A stretch of 64,000 bases of DNA from Paenibacillus sp. YYML68 (GCF_027923405.1 NZ_BQYI01000001.1:2396501-2460500), one strand, 5' to 3'; counted from the stretch's first letter, positions 17,480 to 26,461 are shown. The notes: generated by a model from the sequence alone, not told the origin. Numbers and translations: made by a program.

Positions 17480-18677
17480 CGGACCAGATGAGCATGGCCG
17501 CTTCGGTAAATTCGGCGGTCGATACGTGCCAGAGACGCTGATGAATGCGTTGATCGAGCTCGAGCAAGCATTCAAGTCGCACACGAAGGAAGAGAAATTC
17601 ATTCAAGAGCTGCATTATTGGTTGCACCGTTATTCAGGCAGACCGACATCGCTCTATTATGCGGGCCGTCTGACCGAGCACCTCGGCGGTGCGAAAATAT
17701 ATTTAAAGCGTGAGGATCTTAACCATACGGGCGCACACAAAATTAACAACGCGCTCGGACAAGGCCTGCTGGCGAAGTGGATGGGCAAAAAGAAAATTAT
17801 TGCCGAAACTGGAGCAGGTCAGCACGGTGTAGCTACAGCTACGGTCGCTGCGTTATTCGGCTTCGAGTGTAAGGTGTTCATGGGTGAGGAGGATACGAAG
17901 CGTCAGCAGCTGAACGTGTTCCGTATGAACCTGCTGGGCACAGAGGTCGTACCGGTCAAATCAGGCACACGGACACTGAAGGATGCGTGTAACGAAGCGC
18001 TGCGCTATTGGGTTAGCCACGTGGATGACACGTATTACATCCTCGGATCGGCAACGGGTCCGCATCCGTACCCGATGATGGTGCGCGACTTCCAGCGCAT
18101 TATCGGCGACGAGGCGCGTAAGCAAATAGTCGAGCTCGAGAATCGTCTGCCTGATACGATCATTGCTGCAGTTGGCGGCGGTAGCAACGCCATTGGAATG
18201 TTCTACCCGTTCCTGCAGGACGAGAGCGTTCATCTTGTTGGTGTCGAGGCGGCCGGTCACGGTGTCGATACAGACAAGCACGCGGCGACGATGACGAAGG
18301 GAACGATGGGCGTCTTCCAAGGCTCGTACAGCTACCTGCTGCAGGATGAGTACGGTCAAGTCGTTGAGCCGCACTCGATCTCTGCCGGACTCGACTATCC
18401 GGGTATTGGACCTGAGCATTCACATCTGAAGTATACAGGCCGTGCCGAGTATGTACCGATTACGGACCAGGAGGCTCTTGATGCGCTTCAGCTGCTGAGC
18501 CGCACGGAGGGCATTATTCCTGCTCTTGAGAGTGCTCATGCGATTGCCGAGACGATCAAGCGTGCGCCGCAAATGAGCAAGGACCAGGTCATCGTCGTCA
18601 GCTTGTCCGGCCGTGGCGATAAGGACGTGGAAGCCATTATGAAATATTTAGGGGGGAACGTCCGTGAATCGCATTGA
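17472..18677 (+). CDS. trpB: Tryptophan synthase beta subunit
   Basis: TrpB joins indole and serine using pyridoxal phosphate. The 401-residue protein starts at TTG 17472 with GAAAGGGTG upstream. It carries [33 protein letters not shown] with the PLP lysine, and [15 protein letters not shown] for the phosphate. It overlaps both trpF and trpA. Confidence 0.98.
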   Translation: MFNGPDEHGRFGKFGGRYVPETLMNALIELEQAFKSHTKEEKFIQELHYWLHRYSGRPTSLYYAGRLTEHLGGAKIYLKREDLNHTGAHKINNALGQGLLAKWMGKKKIIAETGAGQHGVATATVAALFGFECKVFMGEEDTKRQQLNVFRMNLLGTEVVPVKSGTRTLKDACNEALRYWVSHVDDTYYILGSATGPHPYPMMVRDFQRIIGDEARKQIVELENRLPDTIIAAVGGGSNAIGMFYPFLQDESVHLVGVEAAGHGVDTDKHAATMTKGTMGVFQGSYSYLLQDEYGQVVEPHSISAGLDYPGIGPEHSHLKYTGRAEYVPITDQEALDALQLLSRTEGIIPALESAHAIAETIKRAPQMSKDQVIVVSLSGRGDKDVEAIMKYLGGNVRESH

Positions 18678-19476
18678 TCAAAGGTTCGCCGAGCTTCGTG
18701 ATAAAAAAGAGGCAGCCTTCATTCCTTTCATCTCCGTCGGAGATCCGGATCTGCGGACGTCCGTCGATATTATTAAAACATTAGAGGAAGCCGGAGCTGC
18801 TATGGTCGAGCTCGGCGTTCCTTACTCCGATCCGCTAGCGGACGGTCCGGTCATTCAGCGCTCCTCCATGCGCGCGCTGTCGAACGCGAGAATCTCGATT
18901 CTTGATGTCATCGAGACGGCGAAGCAAGCGCGCAGCGAAGGCTGCGAGCTGCCGTTCATTCTGTTCACGTACTTCAACCCGGTGCTTCAGGTTGGTCTGG
19001 ATCGTATATTCCCGCTGCTGCAGGAAGCGAGCATTAGCGGGCTCATTATTCCGGACCTGCCGATGGAGGAGGACGAGGAGGTTCGGGCAGGCGCTGCCGC
19101 TCACGGACTTCACCTTATTCCTCTCGTTGCTCCGACGTCGAATGAGCGGGTGAAGCGTATCTCCTCGAGAGCGAGCGGGTTCGTCTACTGCGTATCGTCG
19201 CTGGGCGTTACAGGTACGCGAACAGAGTTTTTCTCCGGCATCGATGACTTCTTGTCTACGGTCAAGAGCTCGACCGACCTGCCGATTGCGATCGGCTTCG
19301 GGATCTCGACGCGCGAGCAATATAGCCGCTTCGCTGAGAAGTGCGATGGCATTGTGGTCGGAAGCGCACTCGTTCGTCAAATCGAAGAATCGTTGCCATT
19401 GTTAACAAACTCGGATACGAAATCGGAAGGCCTCTTGCAAATTCATAAATTTGTGAGAGAATTAATAGGAAACTGA
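18664..19476 (+). CDS. trpA: Tryptophan synthase alpha subunit
   Basis: TrpA cleaves indole-3-glycerol phosphate and channels indole to TrpB. The 270-residue protein starts with GTG 18664 after GGGGGGAAC. The family signature [21 protein letters not shown] contains the catalytic Glu/Asp region, and [14 protein letters not shown] is also present. The GTG lies 14 bases inside the end of trpB. Confidence 0.97.
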   Translation: MNRIDQRFAELRDKKEAAFIPFISVGDPDLRTSVDIIKTLEEAGAAMVELGVPYSDPLADGPVIQRSSMRALSNARISILDVIETAKQARSEGCELPFILFTYFNPVLQVGLDRIFPLLQEASISGLIIPDLPMEEDEEVRAGAAAHGLHLIPLVAPTSNERVKRISSRASGFVYCVSSLGVTGTRTEFFSGIDDFLSTVKSSTDLPIAIGFGISTREQYSRFAEKCDGIVVGSALVRQIEESLPLLTNSDTKSEGLLQIHKFVRELIGN

Positions 19477-19520
19477 ACACAGAACAGTTATTAACATCGA
19501 TTGTTGAGGTGACCTATTAC

Positions 19521-20621
19521 GTGCAACCCAAAGCTAATATTGTACATCTTCCGGTGTATCAGCCGGGAAAGCCTATTGATGAAGTGAAGCGTGAGCTTGG
19601 ATTGACCGAAGTCATCAAGCTCGCTTCGAATGAAAATCCGTTCGGCTGCTCGCCGAAGGCGAAGGAAGCGATTATCGCTGCCGTTGAGCAGTCGAGCATA
19701 TATCCGGACGGAGGCGCGGTCGACCTGACGAAGGCGGTAGCTGAGCAGCTTGGCGTTCAGCCGAACCAGATCATCTTCGGAGCGGGCTCTGATGAAGTGA
19801 TCTTGATGATTGCCCGTGCGTTCTTGACGTCTCAGGACGAGACGATCACCGCGTCCCCTACATTCCCGCAGTATAAACATAATGCGGAGGTCGAAGGGGC
19901 TACGGTCATCGAGGTGCCTGTCGATTCTGAAGGTAAGCATGACCTTGCAGCGATGCTGGCGAAGGTGAACGAGAAGACGAAGATCGTCTGGCTGTGCAAT
20001 CCGAACAATCCGACCGGTACGATGCTGACAGAGGAAGAGGTTGTCGGCTTCCTGAACGCGGTGCCAGACCGCATCATGGTTGTCCTTGATGAGGCGTATG
20101 CCGAGTATAATGTGAGCGGCGCTTATCCAGACAGCATTAAGCTGCTTGATCAGTACCGGAACATCGTCGTATTGCGTACGTTCTCCAAAATATTCGGTCT
20201 CGCTTCGTTGCGTATCGGCTACGGCGTTGGACATCCAGACGTCATTCGTTCGATCAACCAGGTACGTGAGCCTTTCAATACGACAGGCTTCGCGCAGAAG
20301 GCAGCGCTCGCTGCTGTGCACGATACGTCATTCATCGAATCATGCCGCGAGGCGAACGCCAAGGGCATCGCACAGCTGAACGCAGCCTTTGACGAGCTGG
20401 GACTGTCTTACTTCGAGGCACACGGCAACTTCGTTATGGTCGATGTACAGCGTCCGGGGACAGAAGTGTTCCAGAGCTTGCTGCGCAAGGGCATCATCGT
20501 CCGTCACGATCCGAGCTGGGGCTATCCGACCCGTATCCGCGTCACGGTCGGTAGTGTGGAGCAGAATGATAAATTCCTTGATGCGCTGAAGCTGGCGCTG
20601 AACGAAGTAGCGGTTTCATGA
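19521..20621 (+). CDS. hisC: Histidinol-phosphate / aromatic aminotransferase
   Basis: This PLP-dependent aminotransferase serves histidine synthesis and, in Bacillus, also tyrosine and phenylalanine synthesis, which explains its place between trpA and tyrA. About 366 residues. The PLP lysine lies in LRTFSKIFGLASLRIGYG, and LCNPNNPTGTMLT and VLDEAYAEYN are fold-type I signatures. GTG 19521 is preferred because GAGGTG lies ten bases before it; GTG 19509 overlaps that SD. Confidence 0.95.
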   Translation: MQPKANIVHLPVYQPGKPIDEVKRELGLTEVIKLASNENPFGCSPKAKEAIIAAVEQSSIYPDGGAVDLTKAVAEQLGVQPNQIIFGAGSDEVILMIARAFLTSQDETITASPTFPQYKHNAEVEGATVIEVPVDSEGKHDLAAMLAKVNEKTKIVWLCNPNNPTGTMLTEEEVVGFLNAVPDRIMVVLDEAYAEYNVSGAYPDSIKLLDQYRNIVVLRTFSKIFGLASLRIGYGVGHPDVIRSINQVREPFNTTGFAQKAALAAVHDTSFIESCREANAKGIAQLNAAFDELGLSYFEAHGNFVMVDVQRPGTEVFQSLLRKGIIVRHDPSWGYPTRIRVTVGSVEQNDKFLDALKLALNEVAVS

Positions 20622-21706
20622 CGAAAATCACCATCTTTGGAGTCGGGCTGATCGGTGGCTCACTGGCTTTGTCCTTCAAGGGAAAGCCGGATCTGTACGT
20701 CGTCGGTCATTCCAACAATCCAAGCTCGGTTGATAAATATTTAAAACGTGAGGTCGTCGATCATGCGACGACCTCGATTGAGGAAGCGGCTGCGGATGCC
20801 GACTTCATTTTTATTTGTGTGCCGGTCGGCAACCTGGAGGAGTATCTACTTAAGCTCTCCGCCCTGCCGCTGAAGCCAGGCTGTATCATTACAGATGTGG
20901 GCAGCACGAAGGCCTCCATCGCAGCGTGCGCGTCGGGTATTGAGCTGCCGAATGCATACTTCATCGGGGGCCATCCGATGGCGGGCAAGGAGAAGTCCGG
21001 CGTCGAGGCGGCCAGCTCACTGCTCTTCGAGAATGCGTTCTATGTGCTTACACCAGACTCTAAGACGCCTCAGGGGGCTGTGGATCGTCTGAAGAGTCTG
21101 TTGAAGCATACAGGTGCCCAACTGGTTACAGTCGATCCTGATCATCACGATGAGATCGTCGGTGCGATCAGCCATCTGCCTCATATTATTGCGGTTGCAC
21201 TCGTCAATCAGATCGCCCGCTACAATGAGACTAATGAGCTGTATCAGATGCTAGCAGCAGGCGGCTTCCGCGACATTACGCGAATCGCCTCCGGCGACCC
21301 AATCATCTGGCGCGACATCTTGATCAGCAATCGTCATGTGATGCTGCAGCTGCTGAAGGACTGGAATGAGGAGATCAGCGGCTTCATTCGACTGATTGAG
21401 GAGAAGAACGGGGACGGCATTGAGCAAGCGTTCAGCCGTGCGGGCAAATTCCGCAGCGGCTTGCCGGAGCGTCGCAAGGGTGTCATTCATTCGTTCTACG
21501 ATATCTATGTCGATGTACCGGATCATCCTGGCGTCATCGGTCAAATTACGATGCTGCTTGGCAGCCACAAGGTGAATCTGAGCAACATTCAAATTATCGA
21601 GAGCCGGGAGGACATCCCTGGTGCGCTGCGTCTATCGTTCCGCGAGGAAGCGGATATGGACAAGGCGCTCGAGCTGTTGAAGCAGGACTACGCGGTTTAC
21701 GTGTAG
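20618..21706 (+). CDS. tyrA: Prephenate dehydrogenase with ACT domain
   Basis: TyrA oxidatively decarboxylates prephenate to 4-hydroxyphenylpyruvate with NAD. The 362-residue protein has a Rossmann motif (FGVGLIGGSLALSF), GGHPMAGKEKSGVEAA with the catalytic His, and a C-terminal ACT domain from about residue 293 (YVDVPDHPGVIGQITMLLG) for tyrosine feedback. It shares ATGA with hisC and is the last gene of the aromatic supraoperon. No hairpin terminator follows it directly. Confidence 0.95.
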   Translation: MTKITIFGVGLIGGSLALSFKGKPDLYVVGHSNNPSSVDKYLKREVVDHATTSIEEAAADADFIFICVPVGNLEEYLLKLSALPLKPGCIITDVGSTKASIAACASGIELPNAYFIGGHPMAGKEKSGVEAASSLLFENAFYVLTPDSKTPQGAVDRLKSLLKHTGAQLVTVDPDHHDEIVGAISHLPHIIAVALVNQIARYNETNELYQMLAAGGFRDITRIASGDPIIWRDILISNRHVMLQLLKDWNEEISGFIRLIEEKNGDGIEQAFSRAGKFRSGLPERRKGVIHSFYDIYVDVPDHPGVIGQITMLLGSHKVNLSNIQIIESREDIPGALRLSFREEADMDKALELLKQDYAVYV

Positions 21707-21742
21707 TTCTGTTTTTCTCTTTATCTGGGCTTGTTTAAAAAA

Positions 21743-21756
21743 TTAAAACGTTTTCA
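21743..21756 (+). promoter_or_regulatory. cre-like palindrome before the sigma-gene promoter
   Basis: TTAAAACGTTTTCA matches the CcpA operator consensus TGWAANCGNTNWCA at all fixed positions except the second. It lies nine bases before the -35 element, so it could be a CcpA site, but the central AAAACGTTTT could also serve another regulator. Confidence 0.35.
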
Positions 21757-21765
21757 AAAAAGTGG

Positions 21766-21794
21766 TTGACATTTTGTAACCGTATACATATAAT
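21766..21794 (+). promoter_or_regulatory. Consensus SigA promoter upstream of ECF sigma operon
   Basis: TTGACA (21766-21771) and TATAAT (21789-21794) with 17-base spacing is a full consensus match. The start point would be near 21801. A strong terminator follows about 50 bases later, before any known gene. Confidence 0.85.
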
Positions 21795-21851
21795 AAAAGT
21801 ACAGTATGGTTTCTCTCCACTCCTATCCGAATACTCGCACAGATTGTGCAG

Positions 21852-21879
21852 CCGCCTGATTGTCAGGCGGTCTTTTTTT
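21852..21879 (+). terminator. Terminator in the leader of the ECF sigma operon
   Basis: A perfect 8-bp GC-rich stem (21852-21859 with 21863-21870) with a three-base loop is followed by TCTTTTTTT. A smaller hairpin, 21837-21849, precedes it. It would end an RNA of about 79 bases from the promoter at 21766, or attenuate the sigma gene. Bases 21880-22046 hold no other feature I can support except the SD. Confidence 0.85.
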
Positions 21880-22046
21880 GTTCCCTCCGCAAAAAAGAAG
21901 GATTTTTGCCATTCAATGGCGAATTATTACTAACGTTTTACATGAGAATATTTTCTTCAATGAATGACCGCAACTTTTTACCGCCGCGGCAGTACAAACA
22001 AATAGAGTCGCGGGGTAAGCGGGAATCACAAGGAGGGTCGCTCTGG

Positions 22047-22640
22047 ATGACCGATTCCCATTTAATCCGAGAAATTAAGGATGGCAACGTTCAGCTCTAT
22101 AATGAACTCATGCGCCGATATGAGCGTAAAATTTTGGCGTTTATTTATCATATGCTCAAGAGCGCCCAACTGGAGTCAATGGCTGAAGACCTGTGCAACG
22201 AGACGTTCTACAAGGCGTACCGCAGTCTGCATTCTTTCCGCGAGGTGGAAGCGACCTTCTCGACATGGCTATATACAATTGCTCGCAATACGGTTCTGAG
22301 CGAGCTACGCAAGCATAAGAACGTGAAGGTGTCGCTTGAAGAAAGCGGGTACACACCTCCGGTATCGCTGGACGCTCTGCCGGAGCAGTCTGTGCTTCGC
22401 AATGAGAAAGTATCGCTCGTTCGCGAGGCCATTAATAATTTACCAGAGAAGCAGCGCAGCGCACTAATACTGCGGGAGTACGACCAGTTGGACTATCAAG
22501 AGATTGCTAATATATTGGGGCAGACGGTCAGTTCGGTGAAGTCGCTTTTGTTCAGAGCGAGAGCGAGTGTCAAGCTTCAACTGGAGCCTTACTTTGTAGA
22601 GCCAATCATCGAAGAGTACGAGGGGGTGAGTCGACATTGA
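22047..22640 (+). CDS. ECF-type RNA polymerase sigma factor
   Basis: This is a group 4 sigma factor of 197 residues. Region 2 is at about residues 20-90 (ELMRRYERKILAFIYHMLKS and ETFYKAYRSLHSFR-type helices). Region 4 is at about 125-180 (LPEKQRSALILREYDQLDYQEIA and GQTVSSVKSLLFRARASVKL, the -35 recognition helix). ATG 22047 has AAGGAGGG upstream, so the longer frame through the terminator is false. It overlaps the anti-sigma gene by four bases. The stimulus is unknown. Confidence 0.93.
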   Translation: MTDSHLIREIKDGNVQLYNELMRRYERKILAFIYHMLKSAQLESMAEDLCNETFYKAYRSLHSFREVEATFSTWLYTIARNTVLSELRKHKNVKVSLEESGYTPPVSLDALPEQSVLRNEKVSLVREAINNLPEKQRSALILREYDQLDYQEIANILGQTVSSVKSLLFRARASVKLQLEPYFVEPIIEEYEGVSRH

Positions 22641-23257
22641 AGTGTGAGCATGTCCAGGAGCTGTTAGCTGTGTACTGGGATTTGAAGGAAGAAGATCCGG
22701 AGCGCCGTGCTGTGGATGAGCATCTTGTAGAGTGCGAGGCGTGCGCCGAGGAGTTCATGATATGGCAAGAAAGCATGACGTTAATTCGCGAAGTTCCAGC
22801 CGCTGAGCTGCAGGAGTCCCGAATGGGTGTGAGCTCCAGTGTAATGAGCCGCATTTATGCTGAGGAGTCGTGGCGGGTACCTGTAGCGGACCGCTTTTAT
22901 CATTTCTCAGGGAAGCTGAGACGTAACTTCATGGCTTCCATTGCAGCATGCTTGCTCGTGTTTGCGTTTACGTTCTGGGTGTCGATCATGCAGGAGCCAT
23001 CGTACGAGCCGGCTACATCGCAATCGAGCGTATTCGGACGCATCGGCGATCCAGCTGTCGCGGCAGGCGGTCAACAGGAGTCGATGAACGTGCACGCGAT
23101 GCCAACGGCTGTTGCAAGCCTCAAGGGGTTCAATCAGCCAGTCGCGTATCAGATCGGGCCGATTCATACGTTGAAGGATTATTTATTATTCGTTTCGTTG
23201 CTTGGCTTGACGAGCACACTGCTCATTATGAACTGGCTGTCTCGAACACGTCAGTAG
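22637..23257 (+). CDS. Membrane anti-sigma factor with zinc-finger (ZAS) domain
   Basis: It starts with TTG 22637 overlapping the sigma stop. The N-terminal domain carries the H-x3-C-x2-C motif in DEHLVECEACAEEF (about residues 29-42) and an upstream Cys, as in zinc anti-sigma proteins that hold ECF sigma factors. Two hydrophobic segments lie at about residues 98-117 and 180-199, so a short external loop of about 60 residues separates them. The pair probably forms a self-contained envelope-stress or nutrient response. Confidence 0.88.
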   Translation: MKCEHVQELLAVYWDLKEEDPERRAVDEHLVECEACAEEFMIWQESMTLIREVPAAELQESRMGVSSSVMSRIYAEESWRVPVADRFYHFSGKLRRNFMASIAACLLVFAFTFWVSIMQEPSYEPATSQSSVFGRIGDPAVAAGGQQESMNVHAMPTAVASLKGFNQPVAYQIGPIHTLKDYLLFVSLLGLTSTLLIMNWLSRTRQ

Positions 23258-23276
23258 ACGACTGCACGCTTAGATG

Positions 23277-23307
23277 AAGGCTCCCCGTGGAGCCTTTGTT
23301 TTTTTAG
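23277..23307 (+). terminator. Terminator of the sigma/anti-sigma operon
   Basis: An 8-bp stem (23277-23284 with 23289-23296) with a CCGT loop is followed by a T-rich run. It lies 20 bases after the anti-sigma stop. Confidence 0.9.
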
Positions 23308-23341
23308 CTATACAACAAACATCTACAAGGAGCTCAGCTAC

Positions 23342-23917
23342 ATGATAACGATAGGTTTTATTCGGCATGGTACGACAGAGTGGAATCTCGCAGGACGCAT
23401 GCAGGGGCAGATGGATACACCACTAGCAGAGGCGGGACGCCATCAGGCAGAGCGAATTGCCGAGCGGCTGCGGGGCGAAAGCTGGGATGGGATATGGTCG
23501 AGCGACTTGAAGCGTGCGCTGGAGACGGCGGAATGTATCGCCAGCATGACGGGGATTCCGTTGCTCGGGACGGATGCCAGACTGCGAGAGCGTTCGTTCG
23601 GACAGCTGGAAGGAACGACGCTGGAGGAGCGTATCAGCCGCTGGGGAACCGAGTGGCGCGAGCTTGACCTTGGCCTCGAGAGCGATGAGTCGCTGCTGCT
23701 GCGCTGGTCCTCATTTCTTGAGGAGCTTGAAGAATCGCATGAGGGCAAGCGAATGCTTGTCGTCAGTCATGGCGGCTATATCGTACCGATTGTGGAGTCA
23801 ATCCGGCAAGAGAAGCTGGAGCAGCATCTCATGAACACGTCGCTCACCGTGATGGTCAAGCACCAATCCGAAGGCTGGAGCTTCCCTGTGCTTAACTGTA
23901 CGAGACATCTCCCCTGA
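23342..23917 (+). CDS. Histidine phosphatase (phosphoglycerate mutase family)
   Basis: The 191-residue protein carries the phosphohistidine motif IGFIRHGTTEWN (about residues 4-15), then WSSDLKRALETAE and the second catalytic His in VVSHGGYI. Family members include cobalamin phosphatase CobC and general phosphatases PhoE/YhfR; the substrate cannot be told. A hairpin-bearing repeat begins within the last codons (from 23909), so its stop codon TGA is part of the repeat unit. Confidence 0.9.
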   Translation: MITIGFIRHGTTEWNLAGRMQGQMDTPLAEAGRHQAERIAERLRGESWDGIWSSDLKRALETAECIASMTGIPLLGTDARLRERSFGQLEGTTLEERISRWGTEWRELDLGLESDESLLLRWSSFLEELEESHEGKRMLVVSHGGYIVPIVESIRQEKLEQHLMNTSLTVMVKHQSEGWSFPVLNCTRHLP

Positions 23918-24094
23918 ATAACGGTTTCCAATATAATGGAAACCGTTATGTAAGCCTCGAATTTGACGGAGACAAATTGAGGGTAGGGCACTCCCCTGAA
24001 TAACGGTTTCCAATATAATGGAAACCGTTATGTAAGCCTCGAATTTGACGGAGACAAATTGAGGGTAACGCACTCCCCTGAATAACGGTTTCCA
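23909..24094 (+). repeat. Tandem 82-bp hairpin repeat, two and a quarter copies
   Basis: Copies start at 23909, 23991 and 24073, exactly 82 bases apart. The first two differ only at two bases near their ends (80 of 82 identical). The third stops after 22 bases. Each full unit contains a perfect 13-bp inverted repeat (first copy 23918-23930 with 23937-23949, loop ATATAA). A second bulged hairpin follows (about 23955-23982, AATTTG with CAAATT and CCTC with GAGG). I do not recognise it as a known regulatory RNA or insertion element. Confidence 0.9.
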
Positions 24095-24130
24095 TACACT
24101 CACAGCATTCGCTGCTGAACGTGGAACGAA

Positions 24131-24166
24131 GCCTCAAGCTGTATATCAGCTTAGGCGCTTTGTTTT
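24131..24166 (+). terminator. Terminator after the hairpin repeat
   Basis: A bulged stem pairs GCCT-AAGCTG (24131-24141) with CAGCTT-AGGC (24147-24156), followed by a T-rich GCTTTGTTTT. Bases 24167-24385 hold no further feature I can support besides the SD before 24386. Confidence 0.6.
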
Positions 24167-24385
24167 ATCGTCGGCCGCGGATGCTTTTTTTTGTTCGTAT
24201 GCACGTTTAAAAGCGGTAGTTTTTCCCATAATGATAGTAGACGCCAACGACACGGGACAGCAGGCTGAAGCGGCGTCACCTTCGAAAGCTGTAAACGGGA
24301 CCTCGCACATAGCCGAGGCGACTTTACAAGAAAGGTGAATGGCCTCTCTATTCAATGCGGGGGGAGGACGGGAGGGAAGCATAGG

Positions 24386-25510
24386 ATGAACTTGGCGGAT
24401 ATGTTGAGCTACGCGGACATTCATGATCTGGGTCGAATTGCCAGCACCTATGAGTGCGAGTGTAACGGTCATTCGAAGCATGAACTGATTCAATCGATAT
24501 TGTCACGGGTCGGGCGCAGAGAAGTATTTGATCAGTCCGTGGACAGGCTGACCTTGGAAGATTTGCGCTTCCTGAATTCATTACTGTTCGATCAACGCCA
24601 ATATTTCAGTCTGGAGGAGCTGCTCGCCCGGGTGAAGCAGAGTCGATTCCAGAAGGAAGAAGACGTAGACTGGAATCCGAGAGAAATGATTACACGATTC
24701 AAGCATCGCGGCTGGCTGTTCAATGGCTATTCCCAGCAGACACGATATTTGTTCCAGGTGCCTATTGATCTGAAGCGAAGATTCATACACGCCCTGACGA
24801 AGCGCTTCGAGGAGAAGCTGGTGTTGACGGACGAGCCCCCGATATATCGGGATGAGCAGAGGTTAATCGTCGAGGACATATGGAACTTCCTGCATGTGCT
24901 ACAGGAGCAAGAGGTTATGCTTACCTCAGAGTCAGTGATGTACAAGCGAAGCCTCCAGCTCATTCTGGACCGACTGTCGGTGGCAGAGGAGCCGGTTGGC
25001 AAGACAGCGTGGCGATTCGGCTACGGACGGATGTTCCGCGATTATCCGAATCGGTTCTCTTTCATTTACGACTACTGCTACTTCAACGAACTGATCACGG
25101 AGCATCATCAAGTGCTGGCACTTACCGAGCTTGGTAAGGATGCGGTTATGCAGCTTAAGAAGGAAGATCCCGCTCACGTCTATCGGTTCTGGCTTAGATT
25201 GTACAAGGGGCCGATCCCTCAGCTTCAATCACTCGTATATTGGATGAGTCGCTTGGCAGATGAGTGGGTGACCTATGAATCGGTGAGGGCGATACTCGTG
25301 CCGTTCATCCGACCGTTCTACTACGATGAACCGGACTCTATATTGGAGCAGCGCATTACGCTGATGATGATGCACCTCGGACTGCTTCGAGTCGGAGAAG
25401 ATTCAAGACATGGACGAGTGATCCGTATGACCAAGCTGGGCAAAAGCATTGCAGAAGGTACTTATGTACCGGATGAAGATAAAATCGTACTTCCCATTGA
25501 CAAGCCGTAA
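24386..25510 (+). CDS. Unknown protein, possibly winged-helix repeats like XPB helicase N-terminus
   Basis: A 374-residue, mostly helical protein starts MNLADMLSYADIHDLGRIAS. Repeated stretches of about 80-100 residues ending in LALTELGKDAV and RMTKLGKSIAEG look like winged-helix units seen in helicase-associated proteins (Helicase_C_3 type). No nucleotide-binding motif is present. ATG 24386 follows GGGAGGGAAG; an in-frame GTG at 24335 is possible. It is flanked by the hairpin repeat and a carbonic anhydrase gene 52 bases downstream. Function unknown. Confidence 0.75.
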   Translation: MNLADMLSYADIHDLGRIASTYECECNGHSKHELIQSILSRVGRREVFDQSVDRLTLEDLRFLNSLLFDQRQYFSLEELLARVKQSRFQKEEDVDWNPREMITRFKHRGWLFNGYSQQTRYLFQVPIDLKRRFIHALTKRFEEKLVLTDEPPIYRDEQRLIVEDIWNFLHVLQEQEVMLTSESVMYKRSLQLILDRLSVAEEPVGKTAWRFGYGRMFRDYPNRFSFIYDYCYFNELITEHHQVLALTELGKDAVMQLKKEDPAHVYRFWLRLYKGPIPQLQSLVYWMSRLADEWVTYESVRAILVPFIRPFYYDEPDSILEQRITLMMMHLGLLRVGEDSRHGRVIRMTKLGKSIAEGTYVPDEDKIVLPIDKP

Positions 25511-25562
25511 ACGAAGTTGCTACAATCTCTCCAATTTCGAAGTGAAATGAGGAGGGAATGGT

Positions 25563-26072
25563 ATGCTGCATAGCTACAACGGGATCATGCCGAAGGTGCA
25601 TCAGACTGCATTTTTGGCGGCGGGGGTTCAGCTGATCGGAGATGTCGTCATCGAGGAGGGCGCTTCCGTCTGGTACAACACGGTGCTGCGAGGAGATTTG
25701 GCGCCGATTCGTATCGGACGTCGAAGCAACATCCAAGATGGCTGTATCGGTCATGTGAATACCGATCAGCCACTAATCGTCGAGGATGAGGTGTCTGTCG
25801 GACACGGAGCTATCATTCACGGCTGCCGCATAGGCAAAGGCACATTAATCGGCATGGGGGCGATTGTCCTTAACGGTGCCGACATCAGTGAATATGCTTT
25901 AATAGGAGCAGGTGCGCTTATAACGGAGCGGAAGTCGATACCCTCGTACACGCTTTCAATGGGCTCCCCGGCGAAGGTGGTCCGCGACTTGAATGATTCG
26001 GACTTGGCGCGGATGCGAAAAACAATGGAGAGCTATTGCTTGAAGGCCGAGGAATATCGAAGCATGAACTAA
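25563..26072 (+). CDS. Gamma-class carbonic anhydrase family protein
   Basis: A 169-residue left-handed beta-helix of hexapeptide repeats is related to YrdA/YtoA/PaaY. The three zinc-type histidines are visible in IGHVNTD and SVGHGAIIHGC. The Gln/Asn-rich RRSNIQDGC and the end PSYTLSMGSPAKVVRDL are family features. Activity as carbonic anhydrase is likely but unproven for this subgroup. The SD GGAGGG lies before ATG 25563. Confidence 0.9.
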   Translation: MLHSYNGIMPKVHQTAFLAAGVQLIGDVVIEEGASVWYNTVLRGDLAPIRIGRRSNIQDGCIGHVNTDQPLIVEDEVSVGHGAIIHGCRIGKGTLIGMGAIVLNGADISEYALIGAGALITERKSIPSYTLSMGSPAKVVRDLNDSDLARMRKTMESYCLKAEEYRSMN

Positions 26073-26150
26073 GTGCAGCCGTCGTCCGTGCTCCTGCTGT
26101 AGAAACGGTAGTTGGTGTTATCAAATGACCCCGTTTGGAGGTAGGGACCC

Positions 26151-26348
26151 ATGGGCAAAATGAATGTAACAGGCGACGTCATGCTGGGCTTGTTCGCTGA
26201 AATGGTGCTGGATGAGGCGATTCGACGCTATAAGGAAAAAAAGCTGTATTCCGAGATCGACAGTGCTTTGGCTGCCAAAGATAAATCCGCCTTTTTAGTC
26301 CTTACAGCTGAGCTGAATAAGCTGCGGCTAGAGCGTAAATGCGGCTAA
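26151..26348 (+). CDS. Small IDEAL-domain protein
   Basis: The 65-residue protein ends with IDSALAAKDKSAFLVLTAEL, the IDEAL motif found at the C-terminus of YpiB in Bacillus subtilis, a gene in the same neighbourhood. Here the UPF0302 part of YpiB is missing and only the short C-terminal module remains. GGAGGTAGGG precedes ATG 26151. IDEAL domains mediate protein interaction, for example in ComK control; the partner here is unknown. Confidence 0.8.
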   Translation: MGKMNVTGDVMLGLFAEMVLDEAIRRYKEKKLYSEIDSALAAKDKSAFLVLTAELNKLRLERKCG

Positions 26349-26389
26349 TCAGGCGAGCATCGGGTAACATCGGTTACGATAGGTTCATG

Positions 26390-26423
26390 AAGGACATATG
26401 AAGCCCTTTCATATGTCCTTTTT
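26390..26423 (+). terminator. Terminator after the IDEAL gene
   Basis: A perfect 13-bp stem (26390-26402 with 26408-26420) with a five-base loop is followed by a T-run. A short promoter-like GGTATGGTAAAGT follows before the next gene. Confidence 0.85.
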
Positions 26424-26461
26424 GGTATGGTAAAGTAAGGGACGGGAAGGATGGTGAACGA

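Noticed and set aside
21846-22046. N-terminal extension of the ECF sigma factor
   Set aside because: The extension would translate through a strong terminator; ATG 22047 has an excellent SD and matches the family start.
23909-24094. CRISPR array
   Set aside because: Only two full repeats, directly adjacent without variable spacers and 82 bases long; no cas genes nearby.
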